Of a stretch of DNA of 64,000 nucleotides, positions 25,230 to 34,404 are shown piece by piece (position 1 is the stretch's first letter; each line of letters opens with the position of its first letter). Source of the DNA: Actinomycetota bacterium (GTDB taxonomy: Bacteria > Actinomycetota > Thermoleophilia > Solirubrobacterales > 70-9); assembly GCA_018268415.1 (NCBI GenBank), contig JAFDWO010000043.1, positions 1-64,000 on the forward strand. The letters run 5' to 3'. The position numbers were made by a program, and so were the translations under genes. The notes under the pieces are model-generated. The model did not search any database and was not told the DNA's origin. It saw only the letters and a list, made by a program, of their open reading frames with translations.

Positions 25230-25463
25230 ATGATCAAACCACGCGTAGACAAGCTTCTCGATCACTCTGACTCCCACTACGCCGCCGTTGTCGTCGCGGC
25301 GAAGCGGGCGCGGCAGATCAACAGCTACTTCCACAACCTCGGTGAGGGTGGTTTCGGCGAGTACCCGCCCCCGATGGTGGAGACCAACGCCGAGGGCAAC
25401 TACCTCACGATGTCGCTGGAAGAGCTGGCCGAGGGCAAACTCAAATACGAGTACCGCAGCTAG
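25230..25463 (+). CDS. rpoZ: RNA polymerase omega subunit
   Basis: 77 residues. It starts MIKPRVDKLLDHSDSHYAAV, the conserved omega N-terminus, with the AKRARQIN helix that contacts beta-prime. It ends LEELAEGKLKYEYRS, as in actinobacterial omega proteins. Its role is to help fold and hold the beta-prime subunit. It lies between gmk and coaBC, the standard neighbourhood. Confidence 0.94.
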   Translation: MIKPRVDKLLDHSDSHYAAVVVAAKRARQINSYFHNLGEGGFGEYPPPMVETNAEGNYLTMSLEELAEGKLKYEYRS

Positions 25464-25495
25464 GCGCGTAGCGCCCGGCTCGTAAGGAGCTCTAT

Positions 25496-26782
25496 ATGGC
25501 CCGGTTGTTGCTGGGTGTGAGCGGAGGGATAGCGGCCTACAAGTCGCTTGAGTTCGCCCGCCTGGCGACGCTGGCCGGGCACGGCGTCCGGGTCCTGATG
25601 ACCGAGAACGCCGGCCGCTTCGTCGGTGCCGCCTCCTTCGAGGGGATCGTCGGCGCGCCGGTGCTCACCTCCGAGTTCGAGCGCGATCCGATGCGCGGCG
25701 CCTTCCCCGGCGAATCCGGGCAGGCGGGGCACGACCCGATCGGCCACCTCGAGCTGGCCGCCAACTGTGATGCCTTCCTCGTCGCACCGGCGTCGGCCAA
25801 CACGATCGCCAAGCTGGCGGGTGGTTTTGCCGACTCGATGCTGGCGACGTCCTTCCTCGCCTGCACGTCGCCGCGCCTTCTCGCCCCGGCGATGAACGAC
25901 CGCATGTACGCCGACGCCGCGACCCAGGCCAACCTGGCGACGCTGCGCGAGCGTGGCGTCCAGGTGATCGAGCCCGACGAAGGCCTCCTCGCCTCGCGCG
26001 GCGAGCGCGGCCGCGGCCGGCTTCCGGACCCGGAGCGCCTGCTCGCCGCGGTCGAGGCGGCACTGTCGGGGCCCGAAGCGATCCCGGCACCCCCGGCGCT
26101 CCTCGCCTCCGGCGAGCGCGGTCCGTGGGACGGCCTGCGGGTGACGGTCACCGCGGGGGGCACGCGGGAGCCGATCGACGCGGTGCGCTTCATCGGCAAC
26201 CGCTCGAGCGGGCGGATGGGCATGGCGCTGGCGGCCGCGGCGGCGAAGCGGGGGGCGGAGGTGACCGTGATCGCGGCCAACGTGGCCCTGCCGGCACCGC
26301 CGGGGGTCAAGCGGATCGACGTCGAGACCACGGCGGAGCTCGCCTACGAGACGGTGGAACGGTTCGAGACCCAGCACGTGCTGCTGATGGCCGCCGCCCC
26401 CGCCGACTTCCGCACCGAGCCGATCACCGGCAAGATCAAGCGGCAGGACAGCCTCAACCTGAACCTCCAGCCGACCGAGGACATCCTGGCCGCGATCGCG
26501 GCGAGCCGCGGCGAGGGGCAGATCGTGGTCGGCTTCGCCGCCGAGCACGGGGGGGACGCTGTCGGCCGGGCCCGGGAGAAGCTCACCCGCAAGGGCGCCG
26601 ACCTGATCGTCCTCAACGACGTCTCCGACCCGACGATCGGGTTCGAGAGCGCCGAGAACGCGGTCACGCTGGTCGCCGCCACCGACGAGGTCGAGGTGCC
26701 GAAGGCCGGCAAGGACGCCGTCGCCGAGGCGATCCTCGACCGGGTCGAGCGCCTCCGCACCGCCGCCCAGGCCAACAACTAG
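25496..26782 (+). CDS. coaBC: Bifunctional phosphopantothenoylcysteine decarboxylase/synthase
   Basis: 428 residues. The CoaC half begins LLLGVSGGIAAYKSLE (FMN site) and has the PASANTIAKLA and LAPAMNDRMY motifs. The CoaB half begins near residue 215 with VTAGGTREPIDAVRFIGNRSSG, and KIKRQDSLNLNLQPTEDI marks the phosphopantothenate/CTP site. It makes 4'-phosphopantetheine for CoA. It is 32 nt after rpoZ with GTAAGGAGC as ribosome-binding site. metK, often next in actinobacteria, is not present. Confidence 0.95.
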   Translation: MARLLLGVSGGIAAYKSLEFARLATLAGHGVRVLMTENAGRFVGAASFEGIVGAPVLTSEFERDPMRGAFPGESGQAGHDPIGHLELAANCDAFLVAPASANTIAKLAGGFADSMLATSFLACTSPRLLAPAMNDRMYADAATQANLATLRERGVQVIEPDEGLLASRGERGRGRLPDPERLLAAVEAALSGPEAIPAPPALLASGERGPWDGLRVTVTAGGTREPIDAVRFIGNRSSGRMGMALAAAAAKRGAEVTVIAANVALPAPPGVKRIDVETTAELAYETVERFETQHVLLMAAAPADFRTEPITGKIKRQDSLNLNLQPTEDILAAIAASRGEGQIVVGFAAEHGGDAVGRAREKLTRKGADLIVLNDVSDPTIGFESAENAVTLVAATDEVEVPKAGKDAVAEAILDRVERLRTAAQANN

Positions 26783-26797
26783 CCCGCAAAATGCCCG

Positions 26798-26826
26798 TTT
26801 GGCCTCGGGCGCGGGCCAGCTATACT
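26798..26826 (+). promoter_or_regulatory. Promoter of the rimP-nusA-infB operon
   Basis: -10 TATACT (26821-26826) with a TTTGGC -35 (26798-26803) at 17-bp spacing. Transcription would start near 26833, giving an untranslated leader of about 100 nt. Confidence 0.7.
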
Positions 26827-26868
26827 GGCCTCAAGCTTTTCTGTCCCTATCTGTATCGCGCAGTCGAG

Positions 26869-26892
26869 AAGTGGGCCTGGCCCACTTTTTTT
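26869..26892 (+). terminator. Intrinsic terminator/attenuator in the rimP-nusA-infB leader
   Basis: AAGTGGG/CCCACTT forms a 7-bp stem with a CCTGG loop, followed by seven T residues (26886-26892). It lies about 36 nt after the predicted transcription start and 40 nt before rimP. There is no gene between promoter and terminator, so it acts on the operon itself, probably as an attenuator. NusA, encoded downstream, enhances pausing and termination at such hairpins and could feed back. Confidence 0.8.
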
Positions 26893-26932
26893 ACGGCCCG
26901 ATTCGGGCATCACGGAGTGAGAGCCGCCCCTT

Positions 26933-27199
26933 ATGAGTGACCTGCAAACTGACATCCAGAGCCAACTTTCGGAGCTCGACCCGGATATCGAGCTGCTTGC
27001 CGTGGAGCAGCCGGGCGGCGAGATGCTGCGGCTTTTCATCGACCACCCCGATGGCGTGGACCTGGCACTCTGCGAACGGGTCACCCATCACCTCAACAAC
27101 CTCCGCGCCGATTACGCGCTGGAGGTCTCCTCGCCCGGGGAGAAGTACCGTCGTAAGAGCGTGACCAGCGCGTCCGAGAAAGAGGAGTCGTCCCAGTGA
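26933..27199 (+). CDS. rimP: Ribosome maturation factor RimP, N-terminal domain only
   Basis: 88 residues, against about 150-160 for typical RimP. The N-terminal alpha/beta domain is complete (DPDIELLAVEQPGGEMLRLFID, CERVTHHLNN) and reaches the interdomain motif ALEVSSPG. The normal C-terminal SH3-like domain is absent. The tail is a short basic/acidic stretch (EKYRRKSVT then Ser/Glu-rich), and nusA starts at once. Only about 50 nt separate the motif from nusA, so a frameshift cannot explain the loss. RimP assists 30S maturation, with the C-domain involved in partner contacts. Confidence 0.82.
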   Translation: MSDLQTDIQSQLSELDPDIELLAVEQPGGEMLRLFIDHPDGVDLALCERVTHHLNNLRADYALEVSSPGEKYRRKSVTSASEKEESSQ

Positions 27200-28758
27200 G
27201 CAAAGAGATCGTCGACGCAGTCAAAGGCCTCGAGCAGGAGAAGGGGATCTCGGCCGACAAGCTGATGGACGCTCTCGAGGATGCCCTGCTCTCCGCCTAC
27301 AAGAAGACCCCCGGCGCGGCCAAATACGCGCGGGTCGACCTTGACCACGAGACCGGCGACTTCCGCGTCTTCGAACTGATCCTGCCCGCCGAGCTGGAGG
27401 AGAAACTCCTCGCCGAAGCCGCCGAGCAGCAGGACGAGCCGGAAGTCGACCCGGAGACCGGCGAACTGAAAGAGCCGGAGGATCCCGAGCTCGACCCGGA
27501 GATGATCGCCCCTTACGAGGACCAGATCACCACCCGCGACGTCACCCCCGACGACTTCGGCCGGATCGCCGCGCAGACCGCCAAGCAGGTGATCCTGCAG
27601 CGGATCCGCGAGGCCGAGCGGCAGATGATGTACGACGAGTACCAGGACCGGGTCGGCGAGCTGATCACCGGGATCATCCAGCAGTCCGACAAGCGCTACA
27701 CGCTGGTCCAGCTGCGCGAGCGGGTCGAGGCGCTGCTGCCGAAGTCCGAGCAGGTCTACAACGAGCGTTATGACCACGGGATGCGGGTCAAGGCCGTCAT
27801 CACCGACGTCTCCGACTCGACCAAAGGCCCGGCGATCGTCGTCTCGCGGCGCAGTCCGGAGCTGATCAAATCGCTGTTCGAGCTCGAGGTGCCGGAGATC
27901 GCCGACCGCCTCGTCGAAATCGTCGGCGTCGCCCGCGAGCCCGGTTACCGCTCGAAGATCGCGGTCGTCTCGCACGCCGACGGGGTCGACCCGGTGGGCG
28001 CCTGCGTCGGCCCGCGCGGCTCGCGCGTCCGCATGGTCGTCTCCGAGCTCCGCGGCGAGAAGATCGACATCATTCCTTACAACGAGGAGCCCGCCCGGTT
28101 CGTCGCCAAAGCGCTCTCCCCGGCCCGCGTCCGCGAGGTGATCGTCGACGACGACGAGCGCCAGGCGACCGTGATCGTGCCCGACGACCAGCTCTCGCTG
28201 GCGATCGGCCGCGACGGCCAGAACGCCCGCCTCGCCGCCCGCCTCACCGGCTGGCGCGTCGACATCAAGTCGGAGACCGAGTTCGCCTCGGAGGAATCCG
28301 ACGTCGAGTACGAGGGCGAAGAAACCTTCGACGGCCGCTGCATGGCTGTCCTCTCGAACGGCCGCCGTTGTCCGAACGCCGCGATCCCCGGCTCGACCTA
28401 CTGCGGTCTACCCCAACACCAGGCGCTCTCGCGCTTCGACACCAGCCAGGTGGCGGTGCTCAGCGAGGTCTCCGACGCCGAGGTGGCGATCCTCGCCGAC
28501 CCCGACGCCGATCAGGGCCAGGTCGACGAGATCGTCGCCCGCGCGGCGGCGAACTTCGTCGAGGAGGCCGAGGAGGAGGCCGCCGAGGAGTCGGTGGTGG
28601 ACGAGATCGTCGACGAGGCCATCGCCGAGGAGGAGGCCGCCGAGGCCGCCGAGGATCCGGTCGAGGCGGAGCTTGCCGAGGAGGTCGCCGACGAGGCGGC
28701 GCTCGAGGCCGAAGAGGCGACCGGTGAGCCGGTCGCGGAGGAGGCTGAGCAGGCCTAG
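27196..28758 (+). CDS. nusA: Transcription termination/antitermination factor NusA with Cys/His insert
   Basis: 520 residues. The N-terminal RNA polymerase-binding domain (to about 190) is followed by S1 ([12 protein letters not shown] region), KH1 ([16 protein letters not shown]) and KH2 ([19 protein letters not shown]). After KH2 comes a short motif Cys382-x9-Cys392-x10-Cys403-x4-His408 ([17 protein letters not shown], then YCGLPQH) resembling a small zinc finger. The last about 110 residues are Glu/Ala-rich. The start is GTG 27196 overlapping rimP. NusA binds RNAP and RNA in pausing, termination and rRNA antitermination. The Cys/His motif is unusual for NusA. Confidence 0.92.
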   Translation: MSKEIVDAVKGLEQEKGISADKLMDALEDALLSAYKKTPGAAKYARVDLDHETGDFRVFELILPAELEEKLLAEAAEQQDEPEVDPETGELKEPEDPELDPEMIAPYEDQITTRDVTPDDFGRIAAQTAKQVILQRIREAERQMMYDEYQDRVGELITGIIQQSDKRYTLVQLRERVEALLPKSEQVYNERYDHGMRVKAVITDVSDSTKGPAIVVSRRSPELIKSLFELEVPEIADRLVEIVGVAREPGYRSKIAVVSHADGVDPVGACVGPRGSRVRMVVSELRGEKIDIIPYNEEPARFVAKALSPARVREVIVDDDERQATVIVPDDQLSLAIGRDGQNARLAARLTGWRVDIKSETEFASEESDVEYEGEETFDGRCMAVLSNGRRCPNAAIPGSTYCGLPQHQALSRFDTSQVAVLSEVSDAEVAILADPDADQGQVDEIVARAAANFVEEAEEEAAEESVVDEIVDEAIAEEEAAEAAEDPVEAELAEEVADEAALEAEEATGEPVAEEAEQA

Positions 28759-31076
28759 TGGCAAAGAAGCGGGTTCACGAGATCGCGAAAGCGCAGGGCG
28801 TCAGCTCGAAAGAGCTGCTGAAAGCCTTGAAAGCAGCGGGGATCGACGCCAAAGCGGCAGCCTCGAGCGTCGAGGAGGCCGACGCCCTGCAGGCGATCGG
28901 CGCCAACGGTGGCGGCGGTGCCGCCACCCAGGCGCCGCCGAAGCCACAGGAGGCCCCGGCCGCATCCGCTCCGAAAGCCGCGGCGCCCGCGGCGCCCGCC
29001 CAGGCGAAACCGGCGCCCGCTCCGCCGGGCGACGGCGCCCAGGCGACTCCCGCCGCCTCCAACGCACCGGTCAAACCGCCCGCCAAAAAGCCGGCAGCCT
29101 CGAACAAACCGGTCCGCCCCGGCGGCCCCGCCGGCGGTGGTGGCGCCGGGGGCGGCGCCGCAGGCAAAAAACGCCGTGTCGTGATCGACTCGCAGGCCGC
29201 CCGCCGCGACCAGATGGGCGGCCCGCCGCCGCAGCGCCCGCCGCGCCGTCGCGGTGGCCGCCGTCGCCGGCCGCTGCTGGAGGAGCCGCCGATGGGTCCA
29301 CAGACCCCGGCCGAGCCCGAGGCGACCAAGGTCAACTCCGGCGCCACCGTGCGGGAGCTCGGCGAGGCCCTCGGCCTCGCCCCGGCCGAGGTGATCAAAA
29401 AACTCATGATGATGGGCGAGATGGCGACGCTCACCCAGACGCTCACCGACGAGTCGATCCGGGCGATCGCCGACGAGTACGACCGCAAGATCGAGATCGT
29501 CCGCGCCGCCGACGAGGAACCCGAGGAACCGGAATTCTCCGACGCCGAGGAGGACCTGGTCGAACGGCCGCCGGTGGTCACGATCATGGGCCACGTCGAC
29601 CACGGCAAGACCTCGCTGCTGGACGCGATCCGCGAGACCGAGGTCGCCGCGGGCGAGGCCGGCGGCATCACCCAGCACATCGGCGCCTACCAGGTCCACC
29701 ACGAAGACAAGACGATCACCTTCCTTGACACCCCGGGCCACGCCGCCTTCACCGCGATGCGGGCCCGCGGCGCCAAGGTCACCGACGTGGTGGTCGTGGT
29801 CGTCGCCGCCGACGACGGCGTCATGCCGCAGACCAAAGAGGCGATCGACCACGCCCGCGCTGCCGACGTGCCGATGTTGGTCGCGGTCAACAAGATCGAC
29901 AAAGAGGGCGCCAATCCGGAACGGGTCCGCACCGAGCTCGCCCAGGAGAACATCACCCCTGAGGAATGGGGCGGCGACGTCATCTTCTGTGACGTCTCGG
30001 CGAAGAGCCACGAGGGGCTCGACAACCTGCTCGAGTCGATCCTGCTGGTGACCGAGCTGGAGGAGCTCTCGGCCAACCCCGACGCGCCCGCGTCCGGCAA
30101 CGTGATCGAGTCCCAGCTCGACCCGGGCCGCGGCCCGGTGGTCACCGTGCTGGTCGCGCGCGGCACCCTCCGGGTCGGCGACTCGCTGGTTGCCGGACCG
30201 CAGTGGGGCCGGGTCCGCGCGATGCACGACTTCCGCGGCGAGGTGGTCACCGAGGCGGTTCCCGGCATGCCGGTGGAGGTCCTCGGCTTCGACGGCGTCG
30301 CCGACGCCGGTGAGTTCGTGCAGACGGTGTCCAACGACCGCGAGGCCCGCCGGCTCGCCCAGGAGCGCGCCGACCGCCTGCAGCGCGAGGCGCTCGCCCG
30401 TCGCAACGCCCGCAAAGTCAGCCTCGACGAGGTCTTCGCGCGCGCCCAGGCTGGCGACATCAAGGAGCTCAACATCGTCCTCAAGGCCGACGTCGCGGGC
30501 TCCCTGGAGGCGCTCCAGGACGAGCTCGCGAAAGTGCCGCAGGAGCGGGTCGCGATCAACATCATCCACTCGCAGACCGGCGGCATCAACGAGTCCGACG
30601 TGATGCTGGCCTCGGCCTCCGAGGCGATCATCATCGGCTTCAACGTGCGGCCCCTGGCCGACGCGCGCCGAGCCGCCAACCGCGAGGGCGTCGACATCCG
30701 GACGTACTCGGTCATCTACAAAATCACCGAAGACCTGCGCAACGCGATGGAGGGCCTGCTGGAGGCGGTCGAGGTCGAGGAGACCGTCGGCGAGGCCGTC
30801 GTCAAAGAGACCTTCAAAGCCTCGAAAGTGGGACGGATCGCCGGCTGCCAGGTGGCCGAGGGCAAAGCCGTGCGTGCCGCCAGCGTGCGGCTGCTGCGCG
30901 AGGGCACCGTGGTCTGGACCGGGAAACTCGCCTCGCTGCGGCGCTTCAAAGACGACGTCGCCGAAGTCGAGGAGGGCCAGGAGTGCGGAATCGTGCTCGA
31001 GGGCTACGCGGACGTCAAGGAGGGCGACGTGATCGAGTTCTTCCAGACCAAACAGGTCGAGCAGACCCTCGAGTAG
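28758..31076 (+). CDS. infB: Translation initiation factor IF-2
   Basis: 772 residues. An N-terminal IF2N domain ([22 protein letters not shown]) is followed by a Pro/Ala linker and an Arg-rich block, then a second IF2N-like region ([20 protein letters not shown]). The GTPase domain has [24 protein letters not shown] and NKIDK, and C-terminal beta-barrel domains bind fMet-tRNA. The start is GTG, overlapping the nusA TAG. No ylxR lies between nusA and infB, although it is common there in actinobacteria. Confidence 0.96.
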   Translation: MAKKRVHEIAKAQGVSSKELLKALKAAGIDAKAAASSVEEADALQAIGANGGGGAATQAPPKPQEAPAASAPKAAAPAAPAQAKPAPAPPGDGAQATPAASNAPVKPPAKKPAASNKPVRPGGPAGGGGAGGGAAGKKRRVVIDSQAARRDQMGGPPPQRPPRRRGGRRRRPLLEEPPMGPQTPAEPEATKVNSGATVRELGEALGLAPAEVIKKLMMMGEMATLTQTLTDESIRAIADEYDRKIEIVRAADEEPEEPEFSDAEEDLVERPPVVTIMGHVDHGKTSLLDAIRETEVAAGEAGGITQHIGAYQVHHEDKTITFLDTPGHAAFTAMRARGAKVTDVVVVVVAADDGVMPQTKEAIDHARAADVPMLVAVNKIDKEGANPERVRTELAQENITPEEWGGDVIFCDVSAKSHEGLDNLLESILLVTELEELSANPDAPASGNVIESQLDPGRGPVVTVLVARGTLRVGDSLVAGPQWGRVRAMHDFRGEVVTEAVPGMPVEVLGFDGVADAGEFVQTVSNDREARRLAQERADRLQREALARRNARKVSLDEVFARAQAGDIKELNIVLKADVAGSLEALQDELAKVPQERVAINIIHSQTGGINESDVMLASASEAIIIGFNVRPLADARRAANREGVDIRTYSVIYKITEDLRNAMEGLLEAVEVEETVGEAVVKETFKASKVGRIAGCQVAEGKAVRAASVRLLREGTVVWTGKLASLRRFKDDVAEVEEGQECGIVLEGYADVKEGDVIEFFQTKQVEQTLE

Positions 31077-31436
31077 GTGTGGCTGGTGGCCGGCGCGCGT
31101 ATGCGGCGGGTCGACGAGGCAATGCGGGAAGTCATCGCCGCGGCCGTCGCCGAACTTGCCGACCCCAGGCTCGGTTTCGTCACCGTGACCGGCGTCGAGA
31201 CCAGCCCTGACCTGCGCACCGCCAAGGTCTTCGTCAGCGTCCTCGGCGACTCGACTGAGCGCGACGATACGCTGGATGCCTTGCGTTCCTCCCACGGGGT
31301 GATCCAATCGCGGATCGCGGCCGAGACGCGGATGAAACGCACGCCGACCTTGACCTTCCATTACGACGATACGATCGAGAAGGGAGTGCGGATCTCCCGA
31401 CTGCTCGACGAGGGTGGGGGGGACGACGAGCGATGA
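31077..31436 (+). CDS. rbfA: Ribosome-binding factor A
   Basis: 119 residues of KH-like fold: RMRRVDEAMREVIAAAVAEL, then DPRLGFVTVTGVETSPDLR and AKVFVSVLG, the RbfA signature. It binds immature 30S for 16S processing. GTG 31077 directly follows the infB stop. ATG 31101 (MRRVDEAM) is an alternative start that better fits family N-termini. It overlaps the DHH gene by 4 nt. Confidence 0.92.
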   Translation: MWLVAGARMRRVDEAMREVIAAAVAELADPRLGFVTVTGVETSPDLRTAKVFVSVLGDSTERDDTLDALRSSHGVIQSRIAAETRMKRTPTLTFHYDDTIEKGVRISRLLDEGGGDDER

Positions 31437-32482
31437 GCGACCTCACCACCGCCGAGGCGATCAAGACGGTCGCCGACCGGGCCGCCACCGGCCCCACCGC
31501 ACAGGACGATCTCGAGGCGATGGTCGCCGAGATCCGCGCCCAGGATCGCTTCCTGCTCACCGCGCACGAGGGGCCGGACGGCGATGCGCTCGGCTCGCTG
31601 CTGGGCATGCACCACCTGCTCAAGAAGCTGGGCAAGGACTCGGTGATGTTCCTCGCCGCGAAGGAGTTCCCGCTGCCGGTCGAGTACCGCTTCCTGCCGC
31701 TGGAGGAGGTCTTCCACGAGGCTCCCGCCGACATGGCCGACCGGGTGATCGTCTTCCTCGACTGCGGCAACATCGACCGCATGCCGGTCGACTTCCTGAC
31801 CAAAGGGACGAACCGCAAGTTGAACATCGACCACCACCACGACAACACCCGCTTCGGCGACGTCGACCTGGTGATGCCCGGTGCGTCCTGTACGGCCGAG
31901 ATCGTCTACGACATCGCCCACCTGCTGGGCGTGCCGATCGACGCCGAGATGGCGATGCCGCTCTACGTCGGGCTGATCACCGACACCGGCAAATTCATGT
32001 ACGAGAACACGAACGCCCACACGCATCGCGTGGCGGCGGAGCTGATCGACGCCGGGGTCAACGTCGACGACACCTACCGGCGCCTCTACGAGCACGTGCC
32101 GATCGAGAAGCTGCGGCTGGTCGCGCGGGCGCTCGACGGGATCGGCCGTTACTGCGACGACCGCCTCGTGGTCAGCTACATCACCGCCGAGGATTACGCC
32201 GCGACCGGCGCCGGCGAGGAGATGACCGAGGGCGTGATCGACCACCTGCGCTCGATCGAGGGGACCAAGGTAGCGGCCGTGATCCGCGATCTCGGCAACC
32301 GCGGCCGTGCCGCCCGCAAGGTCAGCCTGCGCTCCAGCGAGGGCGACGTCGACGTCTCCGCGATCGCCCGTCTGCAGGGGGGCGGCGGCCATAAGCGCGC
32401 CGCCGGATTCTCGACCGACGACGACCTGCCGACGCTCGTCGAGTTCCTCTCCGGCGAGGTCAAGGCCCAGCTCGGCGACTGA
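31433..32482 (+). CDS. nrnA: DHH-family phosphoesterase (NrnA: oligoribonuclease/pAp phosphatase)
   Basis: 349 residues. The DHH domain has LTAHEGPDGDALGSLLG (metal), FLDCGN, the family DHH motif IDHHHDN and TDTGKF; the DHHA1 domain ends in GGGGHKRAAGF. NrnA degrades nanoRNA and 3'-phosphoadenosine 5'-phosphate. Its position between rbfA and truB is the common arrangement in Gram-positives. About 40 residues precede the first motif, longer than usual. Confidence 0.92.
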   Translation: MSDLTTAEAIKTVADRAATGPTAQDDLEAMVAEIRAQDRFLLTAHEGPDGDALGSLLGMHHLLKKLGKDSVMFLAAKEFPLPVEYRFLPLEEVFHEAPADMADRVIVFLDCGNIDRMPVDFLTKGTNRKLNIDHHHDNTRFGDVDLVMPGASCTAEIVYDIAHLLGVPIDAEMAMPLYVGLITDTGKFMYENTNAHTHRVAAELIDAGVNVDDTYRRLYEHVPIEKLRLVARALDGIGRYCDDRLVVSYITAEDYAATGAGEEMTEGVIDHLRSIEGTKVAAVIRDLGNRGRAARKVSLRSSEGDVDVSAIARLQGGGGHKRAAGFSTDDDLPTLVEFLSGEVKAQLGD

Positions 32483-32502
32483 GTGCCCGGACGGGACTGG
32501 CC

Positions 32503-33156
32503 ATGGCGCAGATCGACGCCGCCGGGGCGGTGCTGCTCCTCGACAAGCCGGCCGGGAAGACCTCGCACGACGTGGTCGCCGCGGTGCGCCGCGAACGCGG
32601 GGTGAAGGCAGGTCACGCGGGGACGCTGGACCCGTTCGCCACCGGACTGCTGCTGGTCCTCCTCGGCCCGGCGACGCGCCTCCAGCGCTTCCTGGTGGGC
32701 CTGCCGAAGACCTACCTGGCGACCGCGCGACTCGGCTGGACCTCGACGACCGGGGACCCCGACGGCGAGCTGACCGAGACCGGCGTGGTCCCGGCGTCGC
32801 CGGCGCTGCCGACCGGGACCGTCCGCCAGCGCGTGCCGATGACCTCGGCGGTGCGGGTGGGCGGCGAGCGCCTCTACAAGAAGGCCCATCGGGGAGAGAC
32901 GGTTGAGACGCCCGTGCGTGACGTGCAGGTCCACCGCGCCGAGCTGCTCTCCCACGGCGACGGCCACGCCCACTACGAGATCGAGTGCAGTGCGGGCACC
33001 TACGTACGCACGTTGATCGAGACGCTGGACGACGCCTACTGCTCGGATCTGCGGCGCGTCGGGGTCGGTCCGTTCCGGATCGAGGACGCCGGGAGCGAGG
33101 TCCCGATCCCCGTGGTCGCGGAGCTGGTGCCGGCCGTGAGCGACGCCTTGCGATGA
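32503..33156 (+). CDS. truB: tRNA pseudouridine-55 synthase TruB (short form)
   Basis: 217 residues. Motif I is LLLDKPAGKTSHDVV and motif II, KAGHAGTLDPFATGLL, contains the catalytic Asp; RVPMTSAVRVGGERLY and CSAGTYVRTLIETL follow. It makes Psi55 in the tRNA T-loop. The protein ends after the catalytic core with only a remnant of the C-terminal PUA-like domain, shorter than the usual 290-310 residues. Confidence 0.92.
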   Translation: MAQIDAAGAVLLLDKPAGKTSHDVVAAVRRERGVKAGHAGTLDPFATGLLLVLLGPATRLQRFLVGLPKTYLATARLGWTSTTGDPDGELTETGVVPASPALPTGTVRQRVPMTSAVRVGGERLYKKAHRGETVETPVRDVQVHRAELLSHGDGHAHYEIECSAGTYVRTLIETLDDAYCSDLRRVGVGPFRIEDAGSEVPIPVVAELVPAVSDALR

Positions 33157-33169
33157 TGCGCGGTCACTG

Positions 33170-34072
33170 ATGTCGATCAAGGTCACCCCCCTGGATCAGG
33201 CCGCCCCGCGCGCCCGCGACGTAGCCATCGGCACCTTCGACGGCGTCCACCTCGGCCACCGCGCGGTGATCGAGGGTATGGACACCGTGCTCACCTTCGA
33301 GCCGCACCCTCTGGAGGTCCTGCATCCCGACGCGGCGCCGAAGCTGATCAACTCGCTCGCGGTGAAGCGGGACGTGATCGACGGTCTCGGGGTCGAGGAG
33401 CTGGTCGTCATCCACTTCGACGAGGAGTTCTCCCACCGCAGCGCCGAGGACTTCATCGATTACGCGCTGGTGGAGAAGCTGGGGGCGCGGCGGGTCGCGG
33501 TCGGCGAGAACTTCCACTTTGGCGCCAAGGCGCGCGGCACGCCGGCGATGCTCGCCGCCCACCCGGAGTTCGAGACCCGGATCCAGAAGATGGTCGAGGT
33601 CGACGGCGAGACCGTCTCCTCCTCGCGCATCCGGGCCGAGATCGCGGCGGGGGAAATGGAGAGCGCTCGCCGGTGCCTCGGCGTGCCCTACATGCTGGAG
33701 GGCGAGGTCGTCGGCGGAGAGCGGCGCGGTCGCGAGCTGGGCTTCCCGACCGCCAACCTGGTCCCCGACCCGCGGCTCGTCACGCCCGGCCACGGCGTCT
33801 ACGCGGCGTTCGCCAACGGCCATCCGGCGGCGGTCAACGTCGGCACGCGCCCGACCTTCGACTCCGACCTCGGCGTCCTCATCGAGACCTACCTGATCGA
33901 CTTCTCCGGCGATCTCTACGGCCAGAACCTGCGCGTGGCCTTCGTCGAGAAGCTGCGCGACGAGCTCGCCTTCGACGACGTCGATGCCCTGATCCGGCAG
34001 ATGCACGCCGACGTCGAGGACGCCCGCCGCATCTGCGCCGATTTCACCGAGACGGCCGCGCGCGGCGGCTGA
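33170..34072 (+). CDS. ribF: Bifunctional riboflavin kinase/FAD synthetase
   Basis: 300 residues. The N-terminal nucleotidyltransferase domain has AIGTFDGVHLGHRAVIE and, near residue 142, VSSSRIRAEIAAGEM. The C-terminal flavokinase domain has GRELGFPTANLVPDP, GVYAAF and FDSDLGVLIETYLIDF. It converts riboflavin to FMN and FAD. It follows truB by 13 nt, the usual truB-ribF pair. The strand after the GHxGH motif is short: the about 20 residues that normally separate HLGHRAVI from the TFEPHP motif are reduced to a few. Confidence 0.93.
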   Translation: MSIKVTPLDQAAPRARDVAIGTFDGVHLGHRAVIEGMDTVLTFEPHPLEVLHPDAAPKLINSLAVKRDVIDGLGVEELVVIHFDEEFSHRSAEDFIDYALVEKLGARRVAVGENFHFGAKARGTPAMLAAHPEFETRIQKMVEVDGETVSSSRIRAEIAAGEMESARRCLGVPYMLEGEVVGGERRGRELGFPTANLVPDPRLVTPGHGVYAAFANGHPAAVNVGTRPTFDSDLGVLIETYLIDFSGDLYGQNLRVAFVEKLRDELAFDDVDALIRQMHADVEDARRICADFTETAARGG

Positions 34073-34086
34073 CCCGAGCGCTGTGC

Positions 34087-34132
34087 TACCTTGCTGCGAG
34101 CCGCGACCCGAGAGGGCCGCGCTTTTTACGAG
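34087..34132 (+). promoter_or_regulatory. rpsO promoter -10 and leader hairpin with U-tract
   Basis: TACCTT (34087-34092) fits the TANNNT -10 pattern. About 10 nt later CGCGACCC-GAGA-GGGCCGCG forms a hairpin (one A-C mismatch, GAGA tetraloop) directly followed by CTTTTT and, 5 nt later, ATG 34133. The hairpin occupies the place of a ribosome-binding site. S15 leaders that bind S15 and repress translation are known in several phyla, and this may be one, or an attenuator. Confidence 0.65.
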
Positions 34133-34402
34133 ATGAGCCTGACCAAAGAGAAAAAAAGCGAGCTGATCGGCAAGTACGGCCGCAGCGACGGTGACACCGG
34201 TTCGGCCGAGGTCCAGGTCGCCCTGCTGACCGAGCGGATCAACGAACTCACCGATCACCTGCGCACGCATGCCAAGGACCACCACTCGCGCCGCGGCCTG
34301 CTGATGCTGGTCGGCAAGCGCCGGCGGATGCTCCGTTACCTCGAGCGTACGGACCTGGAGCGTTACCGCGCCCTGGTCGCCGACCTCGGCCTCCGTCGCT
34401 AG
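34133..34402 (+). CDS. rpsO: 30S ribosomal protein S15
   Basis: 89 residues: [53 protein letters not shown], the full S15 four-helix sequence. It binds 16S rRNA helices 20-22 early in 30S assembly. The start is ATG 34133; an upstream in-frame ATG would be inside the leader hairpin. Usually followed by pnp, as here after a peroxiredoxin and element copy 4. Confidence 0.97.
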   Translation: MSLTKEKKSELIGKYGRSDGDTGSAEVQVALLTERINELTDHLRTHAKDHHSRRGLLMLVGKRRRMLRYLERTDLERYRALVADLGLRR

Positions 34403-34404
34403 CG

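Noticed and set aside
26869-26892. Terminator belonging to coaBC
   Set aside because: A clear promoter (TATACT at 26821) lies between coaBC and the hairpin, so it is in the leader of the rimP operon, though it may also stop coaBC read-through.
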